Assembly (NCBI GenBank): GCA_946800325.1
Contig: OX326959.1
Location: forward strand, 6,468,501 to 6,532,500
Direction of reading: 5' to 3'
DNA length: 64,000 nucleotides
Origin: Luzula sylvatica
Lineage: Eukaryota; Streptophyta; Magnoliopsida; Poales; Juncaceae
Part shown: positions 12,551 through 26,330 of the stretch, piece by piece
Position numbering within the stretch: the first letter of the stretch is position 1
Layout: each line of letters begins with the position of its first letter
Notes under the pieces: generated by a model
What the model was told of the DNA's origin: nothing
The model's database searches: none
Seen by the model: only the letters and a program-made list of their open reading frames with translations
Made by a program: the position numbers and the translations under genes

Positions 12551-15500
12551 TTGAGGAGTTCAAATAACGTGTTTTTAGATCATTTGTATCGTATCTTTTA
12601 CTACATAACTTTTCACCAAATTTCACAAACACTAAGAAAGTTTGTTTTTCCATTCAAAACAAGATTTTAACGCTTTGAGGAGTTCAAATAACGTGTTTTT
12701 AGATCATTTGTATCGTATCTTTTACTACATAACTTTTCACCGAATTTCACAAACACTAAGAAGCTTTGTTTTTCGATTCAAAACTAGGTTTTAACGCTTT
12801 GAGGAGTTCAAATAACGTGTTTTTAGATCATTTGTATCGTATCTTTTAGTACATAACTTTTCACCAAATTTCACAAACACTAAGAAAGTTTGTTTTCCGG
12901 TTCAAAACAAGATTTTAACGCTTTGAGGAGTTCAAATAACATGTTTTTAGATCATTAGTATCGTATCGTTTACTACATAACTTTTCACCAAATTTCACAA
13001 ACACTATGAAAGTTTGTTTTTCGATTCAAAGAAAAGATTTTAACACTTTGAGGAGTTCAAATAACGTGTTTTTATATCATTTGTATCGTATCTTTTACTA
13101 CATAACTTTTCACCAAATTTCACAAACACTAAGAAAGTTTGTTTTTCGATTCAAAACAAGATTTTAACGCATTGAGGAGTTCAAATAACGTGTTTTTAGA
13201 TCATTTGTATCGTATCGTATACTACATAACTTTTCACCAAATTTCACAAACACTAAGAAAGTTTGTTTTTCGATTCAAAACATGATTTAAACGCTTTGAG
13301 GAGTTCAAATAACGTGTTTTTAGATCATTTGTATCGTATCTTTTACAACATAACTTTTCACCCAATTTCACAAACACTAAGAAAGTTTGTTTTTCGATTC
13401 AAAACAAGATTTTAACGCTTTGAGGAGTTCAAATAACGTGTTTTTAGATCATTTGTATCGTATCTTTTACTACATAAATTTTCACCGAATTTCCCAAACA
13501 CTAAGAAAGTTTGTTTTTCGATTCAAAACAAGATTTAAACGCTTTGAGGAGTTCAAATAACGTGTTTTTAGATCATTTGTATCGTATCTTTTACTACATA
13601 ACTTTTCACCGAATTTCACAAACACTAAGAAACTTTGTTTTTCGATTCAAAACAAGATTTTAACGCTTTGAGGAGTTCAAATAACGTGTTTTTAGATCAT
13701 TTGTAACGTATCTTTTATTACATAACTTTTCACCAAATTTCACAAACACTAAGAAAGTTTGTTTTTAGATTCAAAACAAGATTTTAACGCTTTGAGGAGT
13801 TCAAATAACGTGTTTTTAGATCATTTGTATCGTATCTTTTACTACATAACTTTTCACCAAATTTCACAAACACTAAGAAAGTTTGTTTTTCGATTCAAAA
13901 CAAGATTTTAACGCTTTGAGGAGTTCAAATAACGTGTTTTTAGATCATTTGTATCGTATCTTTTAGTACATAACTTTTCACCAAATTTCACAAACACTAA
14001 GAAACTTTGTTTTTCGATTCAAAACAAGATTGTAACGCTTTGAGGAGTTCAAATAACATGTTTTTAGATCATTTGTATCGTATCGTTTACTACATAACTT
14101 TTCACCAAATTTCACAAACACTATGAAAGTTTGTTTTTCGATTCAAAACAAGATTTTAACACTTTGAGGAGTTCAAATAACGTGTTTTTAGATCATTTGT
14201 ATCGTATCTTTTACTACATAACTTTTCACCAAATTTCACAAACACTAAGAAAGTTTGTTTTTCAATTCTAAACAAGATTTTAACGCTTTGAGGAGTTCAA
14301 TTAACGTGTTTTTAGATCATTTGTATCGTATCTTTTACTACATAACTTTTCACCGAATTTCACAAACACTAAGAAAGTTTGTTTTTCGATTCAAAACAAG
14401 ATTTTAACGCTTTGAGGAGTTCAAATAACGTGTTTTTAGATCATTTGTATCGTATGTTTAGTACATAACTTTTCACCAAATTTCACAAACACTAAAGAAA
14501 GTTTGTTTTTAGATTCAAAACAAGATTTTAGCGCTTTGAGGAGTTCAAATAACGTGTTTTTAGATCATTTGTATCGTATCTTTTAGTAAATAACTTTTCA
14601 CCAAATTTCACAAACACAAAGAAAGTTTGTTTTTAGATTCAAAACAAGATTTTAACGCTTTGAGGAGTTCAAATAACGTGTTTTTAGGTCATTTGTATCG
14701 TATCTTTTACTACATAACTTTTCACCGAATTTCACAAACACTAAGAAAGTTTGTTTTTCGATTCAAAACAAGATTTTAACGCTTTGAGGAGTTCAAATAA
14801 CGTGTTTTTAGATCATTTGTATCGTATGTTTAGTACATAACTTTTCACCAAATTTCACAAACACTAAAGAAAGTTTGTTTTTCGATTCAAAACAAGATTT
14901 TAACGCTTTGAGGAGTTCAAATAACGTGTTTTTAGATCATTTGTATCTTATCTTCTAGTAAATAACTTTTCACCAAATTTCACAAACACAAAGAAAGTTT
15001 GTTTTTAGATTCAAAACAAGATTTTAACGCTTTGAGGAGTTCAAATAACGTGTTTTTAGATCATTTGAATGGTATCTTTTAGTACATAACTTTTCACCAA
15101 ATTTCACAAACACTAAGACAGTTTGTTTTTAGATTCAAAACAAGGTTTTAACGCTTTGAGGAGTTCAAATAACGTGTTTTTAGATCATTTGTATCGTATC
15201 TTTTACTACATAACTTTTCACCGAATTTCACAAACACTAAGAAATATTGTTTTTCGATTCAAAACAAGATTTTAACGCTTTGAGGAGTTCAAATAACGTG
15301 TTTTTAGATCATTTGTATCGTATCTTTTAGTACATAACTTTTCACCAAATTTCACAAACACTAAGAAAGTTTGTTTTCCGGTTCAAAACAAGATTTTAAC
15401 GCTTTGAGGAGTTCAAATAACGTGTTTTTAGATCATTTGTATCGTATCTTTTACTACATAACTTTTCACCAAATTTCACAAACACTAAGAAAGTTTGTTT

Positions 15501-17471
15501 TTAGATTCAAAACATGATTTTAACGCTTTGAGGAGTTCAAATAACGTGTTTTTATATCATTTGTATCGTATCGTTTACTACATAACTTTTCACCAAATTT
15601 CACAAACACTAAGAAAGTTTGTTTTTCGATTCAAAACAAGATTTTAACGCTTTGAGGTGTTCAAATAACGTGTTTTTAGATCATTTGTATCGTATCTTTT
15701 CCTACATAACTTTTCACCAAATTTCACAAACACTAAGAAAGTTTGTTTTTCGATTCAAAACAAGATTTTAACGCTTTGAGGAGTTCAAATAACGTGTTTT
15801 TAGATCATTTGTATCGTATCTTTTACTACATAACTTTTCACCGAATTTCACAAACACTAAGAAAGTTTGTTTTTCGATTCAAAACAAGATTTTAACGCTT
15901 TGAGGAGTTCAAATAACGTGTTTTTAGATCATTTGTATCGTATCTTTTACTACATAACTTTTCACCAAATTTCACAAACACTAAGAAAGTTTGTTTTTCA
16001 ATTCAAAACAAGATTTTAACGCTTTGAGGAGTTCAAATAACGTGTTTTTAGATCATTTGTATCGTATCTTTTACTACATAACTTTTCACCAAATTTCACA
16101 AACACTAAGAAAGTTTGTTTTTAGATTCAAAACAAGATTTTAACGCTTTGAGGAGTTCAAATAACGTGTTTTTCGATCATTTGTATCGTATGTTTTAGTA
16201 CATAACTTTTCACCAAATTTCACAAACACTAAAGAAAGTTTGATTTTCGATTCAAAACAAGATTTTAACACTTTGAGGAGTTCAAATAACGTGTTTTTAG
16301 ATCATTTGTATCGTATCTTTTAGTAAATAACTTTTCACCAAATTTCACAAACACTAAGAAAGTTTGTTTTTAGATTCAAAACAAGATTTTAACGGTTTGA
16401 GGAGTTCAAATAACGTGTTTTTAGATCATTTGAATCGTATCTTTTACTACATAACTTTTCACCAAATTTCACAAACACTAAGAAAGTTTGTTTTTAGACT
16501 CAAAACAAGATTTTAACGCTTTGAGGAGTTCAAATTACGTGTTTTTAGATCATTTGTATCGTATCTTTTACTACATAACTTTCCACCGAATTTCACAAAC
16601 ACTAAGAAAGTTTGTTTTTCGATTCAAAACAAGATTTAAACGCTTTGAGGAGTTCAAATAACGTGTTTTTAGATCATTTGTATCGTATCTTTTACTACAT
16701 AACTTTTCACCAAATTTCACAGACACTAAGAAAGTTTGTTTTTCAATTCAAAACAAGATTTTAACGTTTCAGGAGTTCACATAACGTGTTTTTAGATCAT
16801 TTGTATCGTATCTTTTACTACATAACTTTTCACCAAATTTCACAAACACTAAGAAAGTTTGTTTTTCGACTCAAAACAAGATTTTAACGCTTTGAGGTGT
16901 TCAAATAACGTGTTTTTAGATCATTTGTATCGTATGTTTTAGTACATAACTTTTCACCGAATTTCACAAACACTAAGAAAGTTTGTTTTTAGATTCAAAA
17001 CAAGATTTAAACGCTTTGAGGAGTTCAAATAACGTGTTTTTAGATCATTTGTATCGTATCTTTTACTACATAACTTTTCACCGAATTTCACAAACACTAA
17101 GAAAGTTTGTTTTTCGATTCAAAACAAGATTTTAACGCTTTCAGGAGTTCACATAACGTGTTTTTAGATCATTTGTATTGTATCTTTTACTACATAACTT
17201 TTCACCAAATTTCACAAACACTAAGAAAGTTTGTTTTTCGACTCAAAACAAGATTTTAACGCTTTGAGGTGTTCAAATAACGTGTTTTTAGATCATTTGT
17301 ATCGTATCTTTTACTACATAACTTTTCACCAAATTTCACAAACACTAAGAAAGTTTGTTTTTAGATTCAAAACAAGATTATAACGCTTTGAGGAGTTCAA
17401 ATAACGTGTTTTTAGATCATTTGTATCGTATCTTTTACTACATAACTTTTCACCGAATTTCACAAACACTA
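12511..17471 (+). repeat. 40-monomer higher-order unit, copy 1 (4,961 bp)
   Basis: Defined by barcodes repeated at +4,961: CATTC after TTTTTC at 12,651 and 17,612, AAGCTTTG at 12,761 and 17,722, CGTATCGTAT at 13,211 and 18,172. 4,961 is 40 x 124 plus one base. The block contains an internal duplication of three monomers: the distance from the CTAAAC barcode to the GAATGG barcode is 372 bp longer here than in the related segment at 1,241-1,672. The left boundary falls between about 12,420 and 12,550, since the GATTATAACG variant at about 17,378 is absent at the matching place near 12,417. Confidence 0.84.
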
Positions 17472-20400
17472 AGAAAGTTTGTTTTTCGATTCAAAACAAG
17501 ATTTTAACGCTTTAAGGAGTTCAAATAACGTGTTTTTAGATCATTTGTATCGTATCTTTTACTACATAACTTTTCACCAAATTTCACAAACACTAAGAAA
17601 GTTTGTTTTTCCATTCAAAACAAGATTTTAACGCTTTGAGGAGTTCAAATAACGTGTTTTTAGATCATTTGTATCGTATCTTTTACTACATAACTTTTCA
17701 CCGAATTTCACAAACACTAAGAAGCTTTGTTTTTCGATTCAAAACTAGGTTTTAACGCTTTGAGGAGTTCAAATAACGTGTTTTTAGATCATTTGTATCG
17801 TATCTTTTAGTACATAACTTTTCACCAAATTTCACAAACACTAAGAAAGTTTGTTTTCCGGTTCAAAACAAGATTTTAACGCTTTGAGGAGTTCAAATAA
17901 CATGTTTTTAGATCATTAGTATCGTATCGTTTACTACATAACTTTTCACCAAATTTCACAAACACTATGAAAGTTTGTTTTTCGATTCAAAGAAAAGATT
18001 TTAACACTTTGAGGAGTTCAAATAACGTGTTTTTATATCATTTGTATCGTATCTTTTACTACATAACTTTTCACCAAATTTCACAAACACTAAGAAAGTT
18101 TGTTTTTCGATTCAAAACAAGATTTTAACGCATTGAGGAGTTCAAATAACGTGTTTTTAGATCATTTGTATCGTATCGTATACTACATAACTTTTCACCA
18201 AATTTCACAAACACTAAGAAAGTTTGTTTTTCGATTCAAAACATGATTTAAACGCTTTGAGGAGTTCAAATAACGTGTTTTTAGATCATTTGTATCGTAT
18301 CTTTTACAACATAACTTTTCACCCAATTTCACAAACACTAAGAAAGTTTGTTTTTCGATTCAAAACAAGATTTTAACGCTTTGAGGAGTTCAAATAACGT
18401 GTTTTTAGATCATTTGTATCGTATCTTTTACTACATAAATTTTCACCGAATTTCCCAAACACTAAGAAAGTTTGTTTTTCGATTCAAAACAAGATTTAAA
18501 CGCTTTGAGGAGTTCAAATAACGTGTTTTTAGATCATTTGTATCGTATCTTTTACTACATAACTTTTCACCGAATTTCACAAACACTAAGAAACTTTGTT
18601 TTTCGATTCAAAACAAGATTTTAACGCTTTGAGGAGTTCAAATAACGTGTTTTTAGATCATTTGTAACGTATCTTTTATTACATAACTTTTCACCAAATT
18701 TCACAAACACTAAGAAAGTTTGTTTTTAGATTCAAAACAAGATTTTAACGCTTTGAGGAGTTCAAATAACGTGTTTTTAGATCATTTGTATCGTATCTTT
18801 TACTACATAACTTTTCACCAAATTTCACAAACACTAAGAAAGTTTGTTTTTCGATTCAAAACAAGATTTTAACGCTTTGAGGAGTTCAAATAACGTGTTT
18901 TTAGATCATTTGTATCGTATCTTTTAGTACATAACTTTTCACCAAATTTCACAAACACTAAGAAACTTTGTTTTTCGATTCAAAACAAGATTGTAACGCT
19001 TTGAGGAGTTCAAATAACATGTTTTTAGATCATTTGTATCGTATCGTTTACTACATAACTTTTCACCAAATTTCACAAACACTATGAAAGTTTGTTTTTC
19101 GATTCAAAACAAGATTTTAACACTTTGAGGAGTTCAAATAACGTGTTTTTAGATCATTTGTATCGTATCTTTTACTACATAACTTTTCACCAAATTTCAC
19201 AAACACTAAGAAAGTTTGTTTTTCAATTCTAAACAAGATTTTAACGCTTTGAGGAGTTCAATTAACGTGTTTTTAGATCATTTGTATCGTATCTTTTACT
19301 ACATAACTTTTCACCGAATTTCACAAACACTAAGAAAGTTTGTTTTTCGATTCAAAACAAGATTTTAACGCTTTGAGGAGTTCAAATAACGTGTTTTTAG
19401 ATCATTTGTATCGTATGTTTAGTACATAACTTTTCACCAAATTTCACAAACACTAAAGAAAGTTTGTTTTTAGATTCAAAACAAGATTTTAGCGCTTTGA
19501 GGAGTTCAAATAACGTGTTTTTAGATCATTTGTATCGTATCTTTTAGTAAATAACTTTTCACCAAATTTCACAAACACAAAGAAAGTTTGTTTTTAGATT
19601 CAAAACAAGATTTTAACGCTTTGAGGAGTTCAAATAACGTGTTTTTAGGTCATTTGTATCGTATCTTTTACTACATAACTTTTCACCGAATTTCACAAAC
19701 ACTAAGAAAGTTTGTTTTTCGATTCAAAACAAGATTTTAACGCTTTGAGGAGTTCAAATAACGTGTTTTTAGATCATTTGTATCGTATGTTTAGTACATA
19801 ACTTTTCACCAAATTTCACAAACACTAAAGAAAGTTTGTTTTTCGATTCAAAACAAGATTTTAACGCTTTGAGGAGTTCAAATAACGTGTTTTTAGATCA
19901 TTTGTATCTTATCTTCTAGTAAATAACTTTTCACCAAATTTCACAAACACAAAGAAAGTTTGTTTTTAGATTCAAAACAAGATTTTAACGCTTTGAGGAG
20001 TTCAAATAACGTGTTTTTAGATCATTTGAATGGTATCTTTTAGTACATAACTTTTCACCAAATTTCACAAACACTAAGACAGTTTGTTTTTAGATTCAAA
20101 ACAAGGTTTTAACGCTTTGAGGAGTTCAAATAACGTGTTTTTAGATCATTTGTATCGTATCTTTTACTACATAACTTTTCACCGAATTTCACAAACACTA
20201 AGAAATATTGTTTTTCGATTCAAAACAAGATTTTAACGCTTTGAGGAGTTCAAATAACGTGTTTTTAGATCATTTGTATCGTATCTTTTAGTACATAACT
20301 TTTCACCAAATTTCACAAACACTAAGAAAGTTTGTTTTCCGGTTCAAAACAAGATTTTAACGCTTTGAGGAGTTCAAATAACGTGTTTTTAGATCATTTG

Positions 20401-22432
20401 TATCGTATCTTTTACTACATAACTTTTCACCAAATTTAACAAACACTAAGAAAGTTTGTTTTTAGATTCAAAACATGATTTTAACGCTTTGAGGAGTTCA
20501 AATAACGTGTTTTTATATCATTTGTATCGTATCGTTTACTACATAACTTTTCACCAAATTTCACAAACACTAAGAAAGTTTGTTTTTCGATTCAAAACAA
20601 GATTTTAACGCTTTGAGGTGTTCAAATAACGTGTTTTTAGATCATTTGTATCGTATCTTTTCCTACATAACTTTTCACCAAATTTCACAAACACTAAGAA
20701 AGTTTGTTTTTCGATTCAAAACAAGATTTTAACGCTTTGAGGAGTTCAAATAACGTGTTTTTAGATCATTTGTATCGTATCTTTTACTACATAACTTTTC
20801 ACCGAATTTCACAAACACTAAGAAAGTTTGTTTTTCGATTCAAAACAAGATTTTAACGCTTTGAGGAGTTCAAATAACGTGTTTTTAGATCATTTGTATC
20901 GTATCTTTTACTACATAACTTTTCACCAAATTTCACAAACACTAAGAAAGTTTGTTTTTCAATTCAAAACAAGATTTTAACGCTTTGAGGAGTTCAAATA
21001 ACGTGTTTTTAGATCATTTGTATCGTATCTTTTACTACATAACTTTTCACCAAATTTCACAAACACTAAGAAAGTTTGTTTTTAGATTCAAAACAAGATT
21101 TTAACGCTTTGAGGAGTTCAAATAACGTGTTTTTCGATCATTTGTATCGTATGTTTTAGTACATAACTTTTCACCAAATTTCACAAACACTAAAGAAAGT
21201 TTGATTTTCGATTCAAAACAAGATTTTAACACTTTGAGGAGTTCAAATAACGTGTTTTTAGATCATTTGTATCGTATCTTTTAGTAAATAACTTTTCACC
21301 AAATTTCACAAACACTAAGAAAGTTTGTTTTTAGATTCAAAACAAGATTTTAACGGTTTGAGGAGTTCAAATAACGTGTTTTTAGATCATTTGAATCGTA
21401 TCTTTTACTACATAACTTTTCACCAAATTTCACAAACACTAAGAAAGTTTGTTTTTAGACTCAAAACAAGATTTTAACGCTTTGAGGAGTTCAAATTACG
21501 TGTTTTTAGATCATTTGTATCGTATCTTTTACTACATAACTTTCCACCGAATTTCACAAACACTAAGAAAGTTTGTTTTTCGATTCAAAACAAGATTTAA
21601 ACGCTTTGAGGAGTTCAAATAACGTGTTTTTAGATCATTTGTATCGTATCTTTTACTACATAACTTTTCACCAAATTTCACAGACACTAAGAAAGTTTGT
21701 TTTTCAATTCAAAACAAGATTTTAACGTTTCAGGAGTTCACATAACGTGTTTTTAGATCATTTGTATCGTATCTTTTACTACATAACTTTTCACCAAATT
21801 TCACAAACACTAAGAAAGTTTGTTTTTCGACTCAAAACAAGATTTTAACGCTTTGAGGTGTTCAAATAACGTGTTTTTAGATCATTTGTATCGTATGTTT
21901 TAGTACATAACTTTTCACCGAATTTCACAAACACTAAGAAAGTTTGTTTTTAGATTCAAAACAAGATTTAAACGCTTTGAGGAGTTCAAATAACGTGTTT
22001 TTAGATCATTTGTATCGTATCTTTTACTACATAACTTTTCACCGAATTTCACAAACACTAAGAAAGTTTGTTTTTCGATTCAAAACAAGATTTTAACGCT
22101 TTCAGGAGTTCACATAACGTGTTTTTAGATCATTTGTATTGTATCTTTTACTACATAACTTTTCACCAAATTTCACAAACACTAAGAAAGTTTGTTTTTC
22201 GACTCAAAACAAGATTTTAACGCTTTGAGGTGTTCAAATAACGTGTTTTTAGATCATTTGTATCGTATCTTTTACTACATAACTTTTCACCAAATTTCAC
22301 AAACACTAAGAAAGTTTGTTTTTAGATTCAAAACAAGATTATAACGCTTTGAGGAGTTCAAATAACGTGTTTTTAGATCATTTGTATCGTATCTTTTACT
22401 ACATAACTTTTCACCGAATTTCACAAACACTA
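17472..22432 (+). repeat. 40-monomer higher-order unit, copy 2 (4,961 bp)
   Basis: Tandem copy of the previous block. In the stretches I compared I found only two differences: 17,514 (A where 12,553 has G; also G at 22,475) and 20,438 (A where 15,477 has C). The GATTATAACG variant near 17,378 recurs near 22,339, which shows that the unit end is shared. Near-identity over almost 5 kb suggests a very recent duplication, or an assembly that collapsed or expanded here. Confidence 0.84.
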
Positions 22433-24740
22433 AGAAAGTTTGTTTTTCGATTCAAAACAAGATTTTAACGCTTTGAGGAGTTCAAATAACGTGTTTTTAG
22501 ATCATTTGTATTGTATCTTTTACTACATAACTTTTCACCAAATTTCACAAACACTAACAAAGTTTGTTTTTCTATTCAAAACAAGATTTTAACGCTTTGA
22601 GGAGTTCAAATAACGTGTTTTTAGATCATTTGTATCGTATCTTTTACTACATAACTTTTCACCAAATTTCACAAACGCTAAGAAAGTTTGTTTTTAGATT
22701 CAAAACAAGATTATAACGCTTTGAGGAGTTCAAATAACGTGTTTTTAGATCATTTGTATCGTATCTTTTACTACATAACTTTTCACCAAATTTCACAGAC
22801 ACTAAGAAAGTTTGTTTTTCAATTCAAAACAAGATTTTAACGCTTTCAGGAGTTCACATAACGTGTTTTTAGATCATTTGTATCGTATCTTTTACTACAT
22901 AACTTTTCACCAAATTTCACAAACACTAAGAAAGTTTGTTTTTCGACTCAAAACAAGATTTTAACGCTTTGAGGAGTTCAAATAATGTGTTTTTAGATTA
23001 TTTGTATCGTATCGTTTACTACATAACTTTTCACTAAATTTCACAAACACTAAGAAAGTTTGTTTTTCGACTCAAAACAAGATTTTAACGCTTTGAGGAG
23101 TTCAAATAACGTGTTTTTAGATCATTTGTATCGTATCTTTTACTACATAACTTTTCACCAAATTTCACAAACACTAACAAAGTTTGTTTTTCAATTCAAA
23201 ACAAGATTTTAACGCTTTGAGGAGTTCAAATAACGTGTTTTTAGATCAATTGTATCGTATCTTTTAGTACATAACTTTTCACCAAATTTCACAAACACTA
23301 AGAAAGTTTGTTTATAGATTCAAAACAAGCTTTTAACGCTTTGAGGAGTTCAAATAACGTGTTTTTAGATCATTTGTATCGTATCTTTTAGTAAATAACT
23401 TTTCACCAAATTTCACAAACACAAAGAAAGTTTGTTTTTAGATTCAAAACAAGATTTTAACGGTTTGAGGAGTTCAAATAACGTGTTTTTAGATCATTTG
23501 AATCGTATCTTTTACTACATAACTTTTCACCAAATTTCACAAACACTAAGAAAGTTTGTTTTTAGACTCAAAACAAGATTTTAACGCTTTGAGGAGTTCA
23601 AATTACGTGTTTTTAGATCATTTGTATCGTATCTTTTACTACATAACTTTCCACCGAATTTCACAAACACTAAGAAAGTTTGTTTTTCGATTCAAAACAA
23701 GATTTAAACGCTTTGAGGAGTTCAAATAACGTGTTTTTAGATCATTTGTATCGTATCTTTTACTACATAACTTTTCACCAAATTTCACAGACACTAAGAA
23801 AGTTTGTTTTTCGATTCAAAACAAGATTTTAACGCTTTGAGGAGTTCAAATAATGTGTTTTTAGATCATTTGTATCGTATCGTTTACTACATAACTTTTC
23901 ACTAAATTTCACAAACACTAAGAAAGTTTGTTTTTAGATTCAAAACAAGATTTTAACGCTTTGAGGAGTTCACATAACGTGTTTTTAGATCATTTGTATC
24001 GTATCTTTTACTACATAACTTTTCACCAAATTTCACAAACACTAAGAAAGTTAGCTTTTAGACTCAAAACAAGATTCTAACGCTTTGAAGAGTTCAAATA
24101 ACGTGTTTTTAGATCATTTGTATCGTATGTTTTAGTGCATAACTTTTCACCAAATTTCACAAACACTAAGAAAGTTTGTTTTTAGATTCAAAACAAGATT
24201 TTAACTCTTTGAGGAGTTCAAATAACGTGTTTTTAGATCATTTGTATCGTATCTTTTACTACATAACTTTTCACCGAATTTCACAAACACTAAGAAAGTT
24301 TGATTTTAGATTCAAAACAAGATTTTAACGCTTGGAGGAGTTCAAATAACGTGTTTTTAGATTATTTGTATCGTATCTTTTACTACATAACTTTTCACCA
24401 AATTTCACAAACAATAAGAAAGTTTGTTTTTCAATTCAAAACAAGATTTTAACGCTTTGAGGAGTTCAAATAACATGTTTTTAGATCATTTGTATCGTAT
24501 CTTTTACTACATAACTTTTCACCAAATTTCACAAACACTTAGAAAGTTTGTTTTTAGACTCAAAACAAGATTTTAACGCTTTGAGGAGTTCAAATAACAT
24601 GTTTTTAGATCATTTATATCGTATGTTTTAGTACATAACTTTTCACCAAATTTCACAAACACTAAGAAAGAATTGTTTTTAGATTCAAAACAAGATTTTT
24701 AACGCTTTGAGGAGTTCAAATAACGTGTTTTTAGATCATT
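22433..24740 (+). repeat. Satellite segment shared with 37.9, 43.9 and 50.6 kb
   Basis: About 18 monomers carrying a distinctive series: GTATTGTATC with CTAACAAAG, then ACGCTAAG, GATTATAACG, TTTCAGGAG, CAAGCTTTTAAC, TTAGCTTTTAG, GTGCATAAC, AACTCTTTG, AACAATAAG and AAGAAAGAATTG. The CAAGCTTTT barcode is at 23,327, 38,806, 44,760 and 51,459, and TAGCTTTT is at 24,052, 39,531, 45,485 and 52,184, so the offset to the next copy is a constant 15,479 bp. This is a detached relative of the right part of the 48-monomer block found between 37 and 53 kb. Confidence 0.82.
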
Positions 24741-26330
24741 TGTATCGTATCTTTTACTACATAACTTTTCACCGAATTTCACAAACACTAAGAAAGTTTG
24801 TTTTTCGATTCAAAACAAGACTTTAACGCTTTGAGGAGTTCAAATAACGTGTTTTTAGATCATTTGTATCGTATCTTTTAGTACACAACTTTTCACCAAA
24901 TTTCACAAACACTAAGAAAGTTTGTTTTCTGGTTCAAAACAAGATTTTAACGCTTTGAGGAGTTCAAATAACATGTTTTTAGATCATTTGTATCGTATCG
25001 TTTACTACATAACTTTTCACCAAATTTCACAAACACTAAGAAAGTTGGTTTTTCGATTCAAAACAAGATTTTAACACTTTGAGGAGTTCAAATAACGTGT
25101 TTTTATATCATTTGTATCGTATCTTTTACTACATAACTTTTCACCAAATTTCACAAACACTAACAAAGTTTCTTTTTCGATTCAAAACAAGATTTTAACG
25201 CTTTGAGGAGTTCAAATAACGTGTTTTTACTACATAACTTTTCACCAAATTTCACAAACACTAAGAAAGTTTGTTTTTCGATTCAAAACAAGATTTTAAC
25301 GGTTTGAGGAGTTCAAATAACATGTTTTTAGATCATTTGTATCGTATCTTTTACTACATAACTTTTCACCAAATTTCACAAACACTAAGAAAGTTTGTTT
25401 TTAGATTCAAAACAAGATTTTAACGCTTTGAGGAGTTCAAATAACGTGTTTTTAGATCATTTGTATCGTATCTTTTACTTCATAACTTTTCACCAAATTT
25501 CACAAACACTTAGAAAGTTTGTTTTTAGATTCAAAACAAGATTTTAACGCTTTGAGGAGTTCAAATAACGTGTTTTTAGATCATTTGTATCGTATCTTTT
25601 ACTACATAACTTTTCACCAAATTTCACAAACACTAAGAAAGTTTGTTTTTCAATTCAAAACAAAATTTTAACGCTTTGAGGAGTTCAAATAACGTGTTTT
25701 TAGATCATTTGTATCGTATCTTTTACTACATAACTTTTCACCGAATTTCACGAACACAAAGAAAGTTTGTTTTTCGATTCAAAACAAGATTTTAACGCTT
25801 TGAGGAGTTCAAATAAAGTGTTTTTAGATCATTTGTATCGTATCTTTTACTACATAACTTTTCACCAAATTTCACAAACACTAAGAAACTTTGTTTTTCA
25901 ATTCAAAACAAGATTTTAACGCTTTGAGGAGTTCAAATAACGTGTTTTTAGATCATTTGTATCGTATATTTTACTACATAACTTTTCACCAAATTTCACA
26001 AACACTAAGAAAGTTTGTTTTTCGATTCAAAACAAGATTTTAACGCTTTGAGGAGTTCAAATAACGTGTTTTTAGATCATTTGTATCGTATCTTTTACTA
26101 CATAACTTTTCACCGAATTTCACAATCACTAAGAAAGTTTGTTTTTCGATTCAAAACAAGATTTTAACGCTTTGAGGAGTTCAAATAACGTGTTTTTAGA
26201 TCATTTGTATCGTATCTTTTACTACATAACTTTTCACCGAATTTCACAAACACTAAGAAAGTTTGTTTTTCAATTCAAAACAAGATTTTAACGCTTTGAG
26301 GAGTTCAAATAACGTGATTTTAGATTATTT
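24741..26330 (+). repeat. Satellite segment shared with 52.8-54.5 kb
   Basis: Monomers with CAAGACTTTAAC, CTGGTTC, GAAAGTTGG, CTTCATAAC, CACGAACACAAAG and CACAATCAC variants. The same series occurs at 52.8-54.5 kb. The offset is 28,132 bp at the GTTGG barcode (25,044 and 53,176) and 28,155 bp at CGAACAC (25,751 and 53,906); the 23-bp change is the truncated monomer at 25,179. The right boundary is where the 29-monomer repeats begin, since 26,283 (GATTTTAACG) does not match 29,879 (GATTTTGACG). Confidence 0.8.
25179..25279 (+). repeat. Truncated satellite monomer (101 bp, 23-bp internal deletion)
   Basis: GATTC starts at 25,179 and the next unit starts at 25,280, so this monomer is 101 bp. 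GTGTTTTT is joined directly to ACTACAT, removing the stretch normally holding the AGATCATTTG and GTATC motifs. The homologous unit near 53,331 is full length, and the barcodes to either side shift by exactly 23 bp (28,132 to 28,155), so the deletion is specific to this copy. T-runs at both breakpoints suggest slippage or microhomology. It is the only large internal deletion I noticed in the array. Confidence 0.93.
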
